Part shown: positions 1 to 7,650 of the stretch, piece after piece
Layout: the number at the start of each line of letters is the position of its first letter
Position numbering within the stretch: position 1 is the first letter of the stretch
NCBI GenBank assembly: GCA_964645205.1
Contig: CAZYBO010000005.1
Span: forward strand, 62,001 to 126,000
Direction: 5' to 3'
DNA from: CAZYBO01 sp964645205
Lineage (GTDB): Bacteria; Pseudomonadota; Alphaproteobacteria; Rickettsiales; SXRF01
DNA length: 64,000 nt
Program-made: the position numbers and the translations under genes
Notes under the pieces: model-generated
Seen by the model: the letters and a program-made list of their open reading frames with translations, nothing else
Database searches by the model: none
Told to the model about the DNA's origin: nothing

Positions 1-307
1 CGCCGAGTTCGCAGGCCATAATCACGACATCAACGAAAACCGCATCGTGCCGATCGTACGCGCAGCACGCAGCCTGTTCCCGCGTGCCGACTGGGAGCAG
101 CCTATCGGCAAATGGGCGTGCCTCAGGCCATCCACGCCCGACGGCCCGCCGGTGATGGGACCAACGCAATATAGCAACTTGTTCCTCAACACCGGTCATG
201 GTACGCTCGGCTGGACGCAAGCGGCGGGAAGTGCATCCATTATTGCCGATTTCGTCGAAGGCAAACACCCGGAAATCCTCATGCAGGGACTCACCATTGG
301 ACGCTAG
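1..307 (+). CDS. dadA: D-amino acid dehydrogenase, C-terminal part (truncated by window edge)
   Basis: Only the last 101 codons are in the window; the reading frame is open from base 2. The visible protein ends with the DadA-type FAD-binding C-terminus: RAARSLFP, then LRPSTPDGPPVMG, then NTGHGTLGWT, which holds the conserved turn that closes over the flavin in this oxidoreductase family. DadA oxidatively deaminates D-amino acids (typically D-alanine) to 2-oxo acids at the inner membrane. A GTG at 47 could be mistaken for a start, but homology clearly continues upstream of it. Its stop overlaps the start of the following PAP2 gene. A related glycine oxidase-type enzyme is the main alternative. 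Confidence 0.85.
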   Translation, partial: AEFAGHNHDINENRIVPIVRAARSLFPRADWEQPIGKWACLRPSTPDGPPVMGPTQYSNLFLNTGHGTLGWTQAAGSASIIADFVEGKHPEILMQGLTIGR

Positions 308-977
308 CACAGCACAGGACGCCGTTACCCAGCAAGCCTTCGGCGGCAAGGAGCTGTTTTATGACTGGTTCGGTGCGAACAGCTGGCTTTTCCGGCTGAT
401 AAACGACATTCGCGGCGATGAATATGACGCGCTGATGCTCGACATCAACCAGCTCGCCGACAGTAAGAATTTCCCTCTCTACATGATGCTCATGCTGGTC
501 TACGTGCTGGGTTCGGCCATTGTGCGCAAGCAACTTCGCAGGGGCGGCTCCAAGCAATATATCATCACCTGGTTCTGCGTGCTGATCGTTACCGCCATCA
601 GCTTCATCATGAGCGAATATACCGTCAACGTCTTGAAAAACTACTTCCAGTACCCGCGCCCTTACGTCGTGTTCGGGGAAACGGACATCAACCTGCTGGA
701 GCAATCGCGCAGCCTCAAGAACGCCTACCGCAGCTTCCCCAGCGGCCACGTGTCGTTCATGGCGATGATGATCGCCTCCCTGTGGCCGGTGCTGTCACCG
801 GTCATGCGCATCGTAGGCGCCATCGCGATTTTCATGGCCGCGTGGACGCGCGTGTCGCTCGGCATGCACTTCCCCGCGGACACGGCAGGATCGCTTGTCA
901 TGAGCCTGAGCATCGTCCTTATCGTGCGCGCCTGTGTGTATAACCTCATGCGCAACGTGCTTAAGATCAACTGCTGA
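297..977 (+). CDS. PAP2 family membrane phosphatase
   Basis: This is an integral membrane phosphatase of the PAP2 (type 2 phosphatidic acid phosphatase) family, likely acting on a lipid phosphate or pyrophosphate at the inner membrane. All three catalytic motifs are visible: KNYFQYPRP (K-x6-RP), FPSGH, and TRVSLGMHFPAD (R-x5-H-x3-D), which supplies the His/Asp pair. Several hydrophobic segments lie between them. I place the start at the TTG at 297, preceded by AGGGA, giving 226 residues and an overlap with dadA. The frame stays open back to 198, but that region is dadA read in another frame. The stop overlaps the next ATG, suggesting coupled translation. The substrate cannot be told from sequence. 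Confidence 0.8.
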   Translation: MDASTAQDAVTQQAFGGKELFYDWFGANSWLFRLINDIRGDEYDALMLDINQLADSKNFPLYMMLMLVYVLGSAIVRKQLRRGGSKQYIITWFCVLIVTAISFIMSEYTVNVLKNYFQYPRPYVVFGETDINLLEQSRSLKNAYRSFPSGHVSFMAMMIASLWPVLSPVMRIVGAIAIFMAAWTRVSLGMHFPADTAGSLVMSLSIVLIVRACVYNLMRNVLKINC

Positions 978-1825
978 TGCAGCCGCGCAGCCTGCACACG
1001 CCGTCGGGTATCCTGCATTACACGGAGTGGGGTGACAGCGGCGCGGCGCATGCCGTGCTGTGCGCCCACGGCCTCACTCGCAACGGGCGCGATTTCGATG
1101 TGCTTGCCGGGCATCTCGCCGGGAAATGCCGTGTGCTCTGCCCCGATATGCCCGGGCGCGGCAAAAGCCCGTGGCTTGCGGATACGACGCAATACAACAA
1201 CCTCACCTACCTCGCCGCCATACGCCACCTGCTGGCCGAACTCGACATCGCGCGCGTACACTGGATCGGCACGTCGATGGGCGGCATCCTCGGCATGATG
1301 GCCGCCAACGCCGCCCCTGGATTGCTGGCATCGCTCGCGCTGAACGATGTCGGCTGCATCATTCCCAAAGAAGGATTGCAACGTATCAGCCGCTATGCGG
1401 GCGTCACTTCCGCCTATGCGACCCGCGCCGATGCGGAAGCGGCGTTACGCAAAAATTGCGCGCCGTTCGGTATCACTGACGAGGCGCACTGGCAGCTTCT
1501 CTTCCAGCACAGCATCGAGCAGGCGAAAGACGGCACGTGGCGGCTGGCCTACGATCCCGCGATCATGGCCAACTCCCCGAAACCCGATGCCGTGCAGGAG
1601 GTGAATTTGTGGGCGATGTGGGAAGCTATAAAACCCGTACCCACGCTGCTCATCCGCGGTGAACATTCCGACATACTCACGCGCGAAACCGCGCTTGCGA
1701 TGCAGGCTCAGCACCCCGCCCTCACCTTCCGGGAAATCGAAAATACCGGCCACGCCCCCGCTTTGATGGCGAAAAATCAGGTGGATATGGTGACAGGCTG
1801 GCTGGACGGCTTGCAAAAACCCTGA
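977..1825 (+). CDS. alpha/beta hydrolase
   Basis: A cytosolic alpha/beta-fold hydrolase of 282 residues. The oxyanion-hole region reads AHGLTRNGRDFD near residue 30. The nucleophile elbow is GTSMGG near residue 98, with Ser as nucleophile. The acid lies in RGEHSDILT and the catalytic His in NTGHAP near the C-terminus, so the triad is complete. The substrate is unknown; the family includes esterases, C-C bond hydrolases and lactonases. The ATG overlaps the PAP2 stop by one base, which indicates a small operon with it. A lipid or ester substrate is possible given the neighbour, but that is inference only. Confidence 0.8.
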   Translation: MQPRSLHTPSGILHYTEWGDSGAAHAVLCAHGLTRNGRDFDVLAGHLAGKCRVLCPDMPGRGKSPWLADTTQYNNLTYLAAIRHLLAELDIARVHWIGTSMGGILGMMAANAAPGLLASLALNDVGCIIPKEGLQRISRYAGVTSAYATRADAEAALRKNCAPFGITDEAHWQLLFQHSIEQAKDGTWRLAYDPAIMANSPKPDAVQEVNLWAMWEAIKPVPTLLIRGEHSDILTRETALAMQAQHPALTFREIENTGHAPALMAKNQVDMVTGWLDGLQKP

Positions 1826-1845
1826 AACTGGCTCATACTACCCAG

Positions 1846-2223
1846 ATGCAAACCACATCCGACACGCACACGCTCACCCCGCCGCCTTCGGCTTTTTCCA
1901 TCACTGAAAGCGCGGCTGCGCGCATCAACAAGCTGAAGGCCGACGAAGGCAATGCGAATTTGCGTTTCCGCGTGTCGGTCAAAGGCGGCGGATGTTCCGG
2001 TTTCCAGTATGAATTCGCGCTCGACGCCACCGCGCCCACCGCGCAAGATACCGTGATCGAAAAAGACGGCGCGGAAGTGGTGATCGACGATGTATCCATC
2101 GACATCGTGCGCGGCTCCGCGCTCGATTTCACCGAAGATTTGAGCCATGCCGGGTTCGCGATCAAAAACCCGAACGCCACCGCACGCTGCGGCTGCGGCA
2201 ACAGTTTCTCCGTCACGCTGTGA
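1846..2223 (+). CDS. erpA: iron-sulfur cluster insertion protein, ErpA/IscA family
   Basis: A 125-residue A-type Fe-S carrier that delivers clusters to apo-proteins. The three conserved cysteines are present: one in GGGCSGFQYEF and two in the C-terminal RCGCGNSFS motif. A low-complexity N-terminal stretch of about 15 residues precedes the fold. The stop overlaps the GTG start of xthA by four bases. The ErpA-XthA neighbourhood is common in Alphaproteobacteria, which favours ErpA over IscA; no isc or suf genes are in this window to settle it. Confidence 0.88.
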   Translation: MQTTSDTHTLTPPPSAFSITESAAARINKLKADEGNANLRFRVSVKGGGCSGFQYEFALDATAPTAQDTVIEKDGAEVVIDDVSIDIVRGSALDFTEDLSHAGFAIKNPNATARCGCGNSFSVTL

Positions 2224-3002
2224 CCATAAAAATCGCGACGTGGAACGTCAATTCCATACGCTCACGCCTTGCGCATTTGCTCGACTGGCTCAGGCAGGAT
2301 GCGCCCGACATCGTGCTGCTGCAGGAACTCAAATGCACCGATGACGTTTTTCCCGCGATGGAGATCGAGGATTTAGGATACAACCTCGCCATCTATGGCG
2401 AGAAAACCTATAACGGCGTCGCCATCCTCTCCAAATTCAAACTCGAAGACATCACGCGCGGCGTGCCCGGCAACGGCGACGAACGCGCGCGCTATATCGA
2501 AGCGGTGATCGCACTACCCGGCGAAGCGCTGCGCGTAGCCTCCGTCTACGTGCCCAACGGCCAGACCGCCGACTCGGAAAAATTCCCCTACAAGCTCGGG
2601 TTTTTAGATCATTTCACCGCGCATATGCGCACGTTGCTTTCCTATCAGGAATTACTAGTCGTCGGCGGCGATTACAACATCGCACCCGAAGATGCTGACG
2701 TGCATAATCCGAAAGCGTGGAAAGGCAGCGTGCTCACGCATGACGAGGTACGCACACGCTGGCGCAGGATCGCGCATATGGGCATGTACGACGCCTACCG
2801 CCTGTGCCACAAGGACGGCGGCTACAGCTGGTGGGACTACCGCGCAGGCGCGTTCGCCAACGACGACGGACTACGCATCGACCATTTATTACTTTCACCG
2901 CAAGCCGCGGATAAGCTGGAAGCCTGCGAAGTTAAAAAGGAATTGCGCGCGCTGGAAAAAGCGTCGGATCACGCGCCGGTGATGGCAGTCATCAGGATTT
3001 AG
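2220..3002 (+). CDS. xthA: exodeoxyribonuclease III
   Basis: AP endonuclease and 3'-5' exonuclease of base excision repair, from the EEP (exonuclease-endonuclease-phosphatase) family, 260 residues as usual. Visible landmarks are IATWNVNSIRSR at the N-terminus, LLQELKC with the metal-binding Glu, GGDYNIAPED with the catalytic Asp/Asn, and SDHAPV with the terminal catalytic His. It starts at a GTG inside the erpA stop region (four-base overlap), implying translational coupling. It converges with the HExxH-protein gene on the other strand, three bases away. Confidence 0.92.
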   Translation: MTIKIATWNVNSIRSRLAHLLDWLRQDAPDIVLLQELKCTDDVFPAMEIEDLGYNLAIYGEKTYNGVAILSKFKLEDITRGVPGNGDERARYIEAVIALPGEALRVASVYVPNGQTADSEKFPYKLGFLDHFTAHMRTLLSYQELLVVGGDYNIAPEDADVHNPKAWKGSVLTHDEVRTRWRRIAHMGMYDAYRLCHKDGGYSWWDYRAGAFANDDGLRIDHLLLSPQAADKLEACEVKKELRALEKASDHAPVMAVIRI

Positions 3003-3005
3003 GTT

Positions 3006-4109
3006 TCAGGGAATTTCCCGGTCTTTTTCAATGTTATCGCGCGCTGGCAAACCTGGCTTAGGTGCCGATGGAGGATCAACATCCGGCAACGCTGACCGAC
3101 TATCACCTTCCTTGAGCTTTCCTTCCTCCACCAATTTTTTATAAAGCGCCCTGATCCTGAAATCCTTTGACGGCTGATCATTCGGGGTGGGATCCATTAT
3201 GCCACTGTAACCGCTGCGTTCCGGCATCTTTTCACCCTCAGCAAGCCGCGTGTTAAACTCTTTCCTGAAAAGATCGTTGGTCTGCTCGACCGCATGCTTT
3301 TCACTAAGTTCTACACGCCTTTTCTCAAATTCCTGACGTTCCGTTTCAAATCTTTTCCACCGGTCTTCATCTCTTTTAGCCAGTTCAGCGTCAGAAAAAA
3401 CGCCACGCATCACATGGTCATACTGTTTGTCGCCTACATCATACCAATGCACTTTTACATCGACTATCGCGCTTGATGCATCATTGTTGGTCAGCGTGCC
3501 ATCGCGAAATTTCTGCACTGCATCCGGCGAAACATGCTTCCTGAAATACACAGACGCCGGATCCGTCTTCTTCTCATCCATCAGCGTACGGAAATGGATC
3601 AAATCCTCATCACGCCGCAGGCGGCCATTAATTTCTTTCATTTCCTTAATAAGAATACTACGGTTTCCTGAATTCGGAGAATCCGCCGCGTGCTTATATT
3701 CATGGGTTAGTTCATGCAGCAGGTCAAAATTAGCGTAGATACGGTTCACCTGCTGATCCAGGCGCTCTATCTCTTTCCAGTCCGAACGTTTCGTTGCGGC
3801 ATCGATCGCTCTGGGCAGGTAGCTGTGGCGTACAGCTTCGCCTTCCATACCTTGGCGTACATACATGGTACTTCCCATATCGAGTATATTGAGAAAAATG
3901 GTGTTATCTTCAAAGCGCGATGGCTTTTGTGAACGCGTGTTGATCGTAACTTTACCGTGGAATTCATGCGCCGCCTTGATCATCTTTTTTCCTTCGTCAG
4001 TCGCCCAAAGGACATCCATCGCCGCGCTTATTATTTTGGCGTCATCTGGCATAGCGACTAGCGTGGCGTAATCTCGCCAATGTTCGGTCATATCAGTAGA
4101 TTGATGCAA
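3006..4109 (-). CDS. putative HExxH zinc metallopeptidase, effector-like
   Basis: This 367-residue protein is not assigned to a named family with certainty. The key observation is LLHELTHEYKH, with HELTH at residues 132-136: a classical HExxH zinc-protease signature in a helical context. The preceding DNTIFLN and the distance to the motif recall the M91-type type III effector peptidases (XopG-like), but that is a weak resemblance. The rest is strongly charged, with a long Lys/Glu-rich helical C-terminal half and a Pro-rich tail; I see no signal peptide or membrane segment. The start could be the TTG at 4109, preceded by AGGTAG, or the ATG at 4091. Its composition looks more AT-rich than its neighbours, hinting at acquisition. 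It lies just downstream of pleD on the same strand, after a 70-bp spacer. Confidence 0.55.
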   Translation of the reverse strand: MHQSTDMTEHWRDYATLVAMPDDAKIISAAMDVLWATDEGKKMIKAAHEFHGKVTINTRSQKPSRFEDNTIFLNILDMGSTMYVRQGMEGEAVRHSYLPRAIDAATKRSDWKEIERLDQQVNRIYANFDLLHELTHEYKHAADSPNSGNRSILIKEMKEINGRLRRDEDLIHFRTLMDEKKTDPASVYFRKHVSPDAVQKFRDGTLTNNDASSAIVDVKVHWYDVGDKQYDHVMRGVFSDAELAKRDEDRWKRFETERQEFEKRRVELSEKHAVEQTNDLFRKEFNTRLAEGEKMPERSGYSGIMDPTPNDQPSKDFRIRALYKKLVEEGKLKEGDSRSALPDVDPPSAPKPGLPARDNIEKDREIP

Positions 4110-4179
4110 TGGTTAACTACCTGAGATGGTAGCATATAATTAACACAAAGTAAACAATGGGAGCGCAGGTGCTATTCTC

Positions 4180-5571
4180 TCACCAGCCTTTAGGCACGGC
4201 GCTTTCCGACACTTTCACCGCGTTGCGGCCGCTGTGTTTGGCGGCGAACAGTGCTTCGTCGGCGCGTTTGAGGAGGCTTTCGGAGCTTTCGCCTTCGGTG
4301 TGTAAATTCGCCACGCCTATGCTTACCGTGCCCTGCGTGGTTTCGCCTGCCGCGTTGATTTTAAACGGGGTGGTTTCAATAATTTTGCGCACGCGGTTAG
4401 CGGCTCCTACTGCCGCTTGCAGGTCGGTCTCCGGCATGAGGATGACGAATTCCTCGCCGCCGAAACGCGCGACCAGATCGGTGGAGCGCGACGTGTGGAT
4501 AATTAAATCCGACATCTGCTTGAGCACCATATCGCCGACGTCGTGGCCGTACGTGTCGTTGATAGTTTTGAAGTGATCCATATCGAGCATCATCACAGAA
4601 AGGTTCTTGCTGTTCTGTAATGCCTGCTTGACCATGTTATCCAAGTGCGTGTTCAAATAATGGCGGTTGTACAGGCCGGTCAGCCCGTCGGTGATCGCCA
4701 TCGAAATGCTTTTCTGGTACTGCGATTTCAGGGCTTCCTGATATTTCTTGCGGCGAATCTGCGTGCGCACGCGCACCGTCATTTCGTTCTTGTCCACCGG
4801 CGCGGTGAGGTAATCGTTGATACCCATTTCCAGCGCTTTGAACATGGTATGCGTGTCATCTTCATCGACGAATACCAGCAGCGGCACGTTGCGTGTTTCT
4901 TCCTGGCTTTTGATTTGCGACGACAGGCGCAGCCCGTCCACATCCGACAGCAGCGTGCTGACTAAGATCGCATCGAAATTCCCGCTTTTCGCACGTGCGG
5001 ACGCTTCTTCGGGATCGACGACCCATTCCACTTCGTAGGTGTCTTTCAACTTCGCGACGATCTGTTTTCCCTGCACTTCGTCGTCGTCTATCAGCATCAC
5101 CCTCGAGCCGGACACATCGGAAATAAAGGTGTTGGCGATGGTAGGCTGGATACCCATCTGCATGCTGGTTTTATCGCGCAGGCGCAGCTCGTCCATCAGC
5201 ATTTTAATACGCACCAGCGACTTCACGCGCGCAAACAGCGCCATGTCGTTGATCGGCTTGGTGAGGAAATCGTCGGCGCCCGCTTCGAGGCCTTTGATAC
5301 GGTCGGATTTTTCGGAAAGTGCTGTGACCATCACCACGGGGATGTGCGATAAATCGCCGTCCTCTTTCAGTTTGCGGCAGGTCTCAAACCCGTCCATGCC
5401 CGGCATCATCACGTCGAGCAGAATCAAATCAGGCTTGCTTTCTTTCGCCTTGGTAAGCGCCTCAAACCCGTCACGCGCGGTGATCACGTCGTAATATTCG
5501 CTGGCAAGACGGGCTTCCAGCAACTTCACGTTAGCCAGCACGTCATCTACGACGAGAATCTGCGCGGTCAT
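4180..5571 (-). CDS. pleD: PleD-type response regulator diguanylate cyclase
   Basis: Makes cyclic di-GMP and, in Caulobacter-like bacteria, drives the swarmer-to-stalked transition. The 463 residues show REC1 (about 3-118, with phospho-acceptor LLDVMMPGMDG), a second REC-like domain (about 155-270, sequence MLIDDDEV), and a GGDEF domain (about 290-450). The active site is FGGEEF. A c-di-GMP inhibitory I-site RSTD sits the canonical five residues upstream, so product inhibition is expected. The start overlaps the divK stop by one base, forming the standard divK-pleD operon of Alphaproteobacteria. Confidence 0.95.
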   Translation of the reverse strand: MTAQILVVDDVLANVKLLEARLASEYYDVITARDGFEALTKAKESKPDLILLDVMMPGMDGFETCRKLKEDGDLSHIPVVMVTALSEKSDRIKGLEAGADDFLTKPINDMALFARVKSLVRIKMLMDELRLRDKTSMQMGIQPTIANTFISDVSGSRVMLIDDDEVQGKQIVAKLKDTYEVEWVVDPEEASARAKSGNFDAILVSTLLSDVDGLRLSSQIKSQEETRNVPLLVFVDEDDTHTMFKALEMGINDYLTAPVDKNEMTVRVRTQIRRKKYQEALKSQYQKSISMAITDGLTGLYNRHYLNTHLDNMVKQALQNSKNLSVMMLDMDHFKTINDTYGHDVGDMVLKQMSDLIIHTSRSTDLVARFGGEEFVILMPETDLQAAVGAANRVRKIIETTPFKINAAGETTQGTVSIGVANLHTEGESSESLLKRADEALFAAKHSGRNAVKVSESAVPKGW

Positions 5572-5951
5572 TAGGCTACCTCTTCTTCACCAAGAAAACG
5601 GCGCACCGTGTTGAGGAACGGCACGATCGAAATCGGCTTGGAAATATAGGCTTCGCAGCCGGCGGCGAGAATTTTTTCTTCGTCGTCCTTCATCGCAAAT
5701 GCCGTCACCGCAATGATGGGAATGTAGCTGATCGAAGAATCCGCTTTCAGCCTGCGCGTCACTTCCAGGCCCGACACTTCGGGAAGCTGAATGTCCATGA
5801 GGATGAGATCCGGGCTTTCGCTTTTGGTCAGCGTAATCGCCTCAAGACCCTCTTTGGTTTCGATGGTTTCATACCCGTGCGCGGTGAGCAGATCCCGAAA
5901 CAGCTTGAGATTGAGATCGTTATCTTCGACAATCAATATGCGTTTTTTCAT
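5571..5951 (-). CDS. divK: single-domain cell-cycle response regulator DivK
   Basis: A 126-residue receiver domain with no output domain. The acidic pocket is VEDND near the N-terminus, the phospho-Asp lies in LILMDIQLPE, and the switch Thr and Lys are in AVTAFAMK and YISKP. DivK sits between the PleC/DivJ kinases and the CckA-CtrA pathway. Adjacency to pleD and sequence both support the assignment. The operon promoter should lie in the 113-bp gap to the divergent methyltransferase gene (5952-6064), which is AT-rich; I could not pick a convincing -35/-10 pair there. Confidence 0.93.
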   Translation of the reverse strand: MKKRILIVEDNDLNLKLFRDLLTAHGYETIETKEGLEAITLTKSESPDLILMDIQLPEVSGLEVTRRLKADSSISYIPIIAVTAFAMKDDEEKILAAGCEAYISKPISIVPFLNTVRRFLGEEEVA

Positions 5952-6079
5952 GTTTTTCGATTGCGCGGGTTTCAGGCGTTATGGACGATGTTTTAACGGG
6001 TAAATTTTAACAAACCGTGAACTAGCCCCCATTCTAATGCCGGAATCCTTAAAATTATGTTTATTTGAAAAAAATTAAT

Positions 6080-6598
6080 ATGTTACATTTCGCGCTGGAT
6101 ACCGCCAACCTGCACCCCACCACCTCCGCCTGCCTTGGATCGCTGCAAACCCTGCATGAAACGCGGGAATTCACCAATATCCTAGAAATCGGCTGCGGAA
6201 ACGGCATTTTGTCGGTAGCTGCCGCTTATGCGTGGCCTGCCAGCGTGCTAGCTGCCGACATCGCCCAAAAAGCGGTGGACGATACCCACGCGCAGATCGC
6301 GCATTACGGGCTTCAGGAGCGCGTTGTCGCCCTGCGCAGCGACGGATTTTCCCACCCGGAAATCACTAAGCGCGCACCGTATGACCTCATCATCTGCAAC
6401 CTGCTGGCGGATGTGCATATCGCCATCAGCGCGGATATGGTTAAAAACCTCGCTCCCGGCGGCTGTGTGCTGCTTTCGGGCATACTGGAGTGGCGTATGG
6501 CAGAACTGGAACAGGTTATGGCCGCCCACAGCCTGCGGCTGGATTCAAAAACCATTGTTTCGCCGTGGGTTACTTACATCTATGGCAAACTGTCATAA
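6080..6598 (+). CDS. class I SAM-dependent methyltransferase, PrmA-like
   Basis: A small Rossmann methyltransferase. Motif I is ILEIGCGNGILS near the N-terminus; the acidic residue that binds the SAM ribose follows in LAADIAQKAV. The post-motif ICNLLADVH and GGCVLLSGIL resemble the NILA and LSGIL motifs of ribosomal protein L11 methyltransferase (PrmA). At about 172 residues it lacks the N-terminal substrate-recognition domain of true PrmA, so the substrate is open. I choose the ATG at 6080; a TTG at 6065 adds five residues. Neither has a strong ribosome-binding site. Confidence 0.72.
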   Translation: MLHFALDTANLHPTTSACLGSLQTLHETREFTNILEIGCGNGILSVAAAYAWPASVLAADIAQKAVDDTHAQIAHYGLQERVVALRSDGFSHPEITKRAPYDLIICNLLADVHIAISADMVKNLAPGGCVLLSGILEWRMAELEQVMAAHSLRLDSKTIVSPWVTYIYGKLS

Positions 6599-6629
6599 AC
6601 CGATTATCCACGCGTCACAAAAGCTTAAC

Positions 6630-6658
6630 TTGTCGCAATGGTGCGGCTGACCTATAAT
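6630..6658 (+). promoter_or_regulatory. sigma-70-type promoter upstream of the 269-residue protein gene
   Basis: A -35 box TTGTCG (6630-6635) and a perfect -10 box TATAAT (6653-6658) are separated by exactly 17 bases, about 40 bases before the ATG at 6698. This is inferred from sequence only. Confidence 0.6.
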
Positions 6659-6697
6659 CGGCCTAGTTGAAAATCCGTTTGTGGTAGCTCACACGAC

Positions 6698-7507
6698 ATG
6701 ACTTTCGTACCGCCCAGCAACGAGAACCTCATCGACCGACTGTCACGCGGCGACCAGATGCGCTACCTGCATATCCGCAAAGCGGCGGAAGCCTCGGCAA
6801 CCGAGCGCCCCGATCTGGATCACAACGTATACACGCAATTCCTCCACGACAGCCTGATCGCCGCCGCCGGAAGGAACCAGATTACGCAGGCCACGAGACA
6901 GCGCGGCGCGCAGGCCAATGTTCCCGTCGATACGTCTGCGCTGCAAAAAGGCCGCTACAAGATGGAGCATGATTTCCTCACCGCGTTCGAGAAAAACCGC
7001 CTGCCCGCCTACGGGCTGGAAGGCCGCGCCGCGTGGGAAGTGCTTGCGAAGAAGGTCAACGGCAAACCCATCCCGGAAAAAATCATCAGCAATGTCTTCG
7101 ACGGCGACCGTGGCGGCATCCAGATCGGCGGATTGATCGGTGGGGCGATCGGACTTGCGGTCGGGTATAAGCTGTTCGGCGGGTTCGGCGGCGGGCTGTT
7201 CGGCGGCATCGCTACGGTACTCTCCACTATCGTGGCATCGTGGGCGTTCAACGAAGGATTCCACGATCTCACCAAAACGATGAAGAACAAGCTCAATCCC
7301 CCCGCTACGCCCAACACACCGGAAGTCAGCCCGTATCTGGGCACGGAGCCTTCGACCGACCCGGCGAAAATCGCGGAGGCCAGCCGCAAGGCAGTGCAGA
7401 CTTCCAGCCAGCCCGCTCCCGATGCGTCCGCGCTAGGCCAACTCCCACCCTCCCCGCTCCCTTCGTCGATGAAAAACTCAGGCGTTACAGGACGTTTCGG
7501 CCAATAG
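6698..7507 (+). CDS. unrecognised protein with a glycine-rich membrane hairpin
   Basis: I do not recognise this 269-residue protein. The first 130 residues are hydrophilic and helical (about 20% charged, no signal peptide). Around residues 146-180 there is a glycine-rich double hydrophobic segment (GGLIGGAIGLAVGYKLFGG, then GIATVLSTIVASWAF) that looks like a tight transmembrane hairpin. The last 70 residues are Pro/Ser-rich and probably disordered. The next gene encodes a much larger protein with a similar Gly-rich hairpin, and a good promoter precedes this one, so the two may form a transcription unit with related membrane functions. Function unknown. Confidence 0.65.
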   Translation: MTFVPPSNENLIDRLSRGDQMRYLHIRKAAEASATERPDLDHNVYTQFLHDSLIAAAGRNQITQATRQRGAQANVPVDTSALQKGRYKMEHDFLTAFEKNRLPAYGLEGRAAWEVLAKKVNGKPIPEKIISNVFDGDRGGIQIGGLIGGAIGLAVGYKLFGGFGGGLFGGIATVLSTIVASWAFNEGFHDLTKTMKNKLNPPATPNTPEVSPYLGTEPSTDPAKIAEASRKAVQTSSQPAPDASALGQLPPSPLPSSMKNSGVTGRFGQ

Positions 7508-7650
7508 CCCGGCTGTCATTTTATTGTCATATTTGACCGTTTACACCGGGCGTTAAGCATTTCCTGTCATAAAAGCTTCGCTTGTATAAACAGGGCGTTA
7601 AAGGAATAATGGACAATAAGGATTCGTATTTAAGATCTTAGGGTTTGACC

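Noticed and set aside
4117..4132. Palindrome CTACC-tgagat-GGTAG between pleD and the HExxH-protein gene
   Set aside because: Short stem, no T-run and no known operator match; I could not decide between chance and a binding site.
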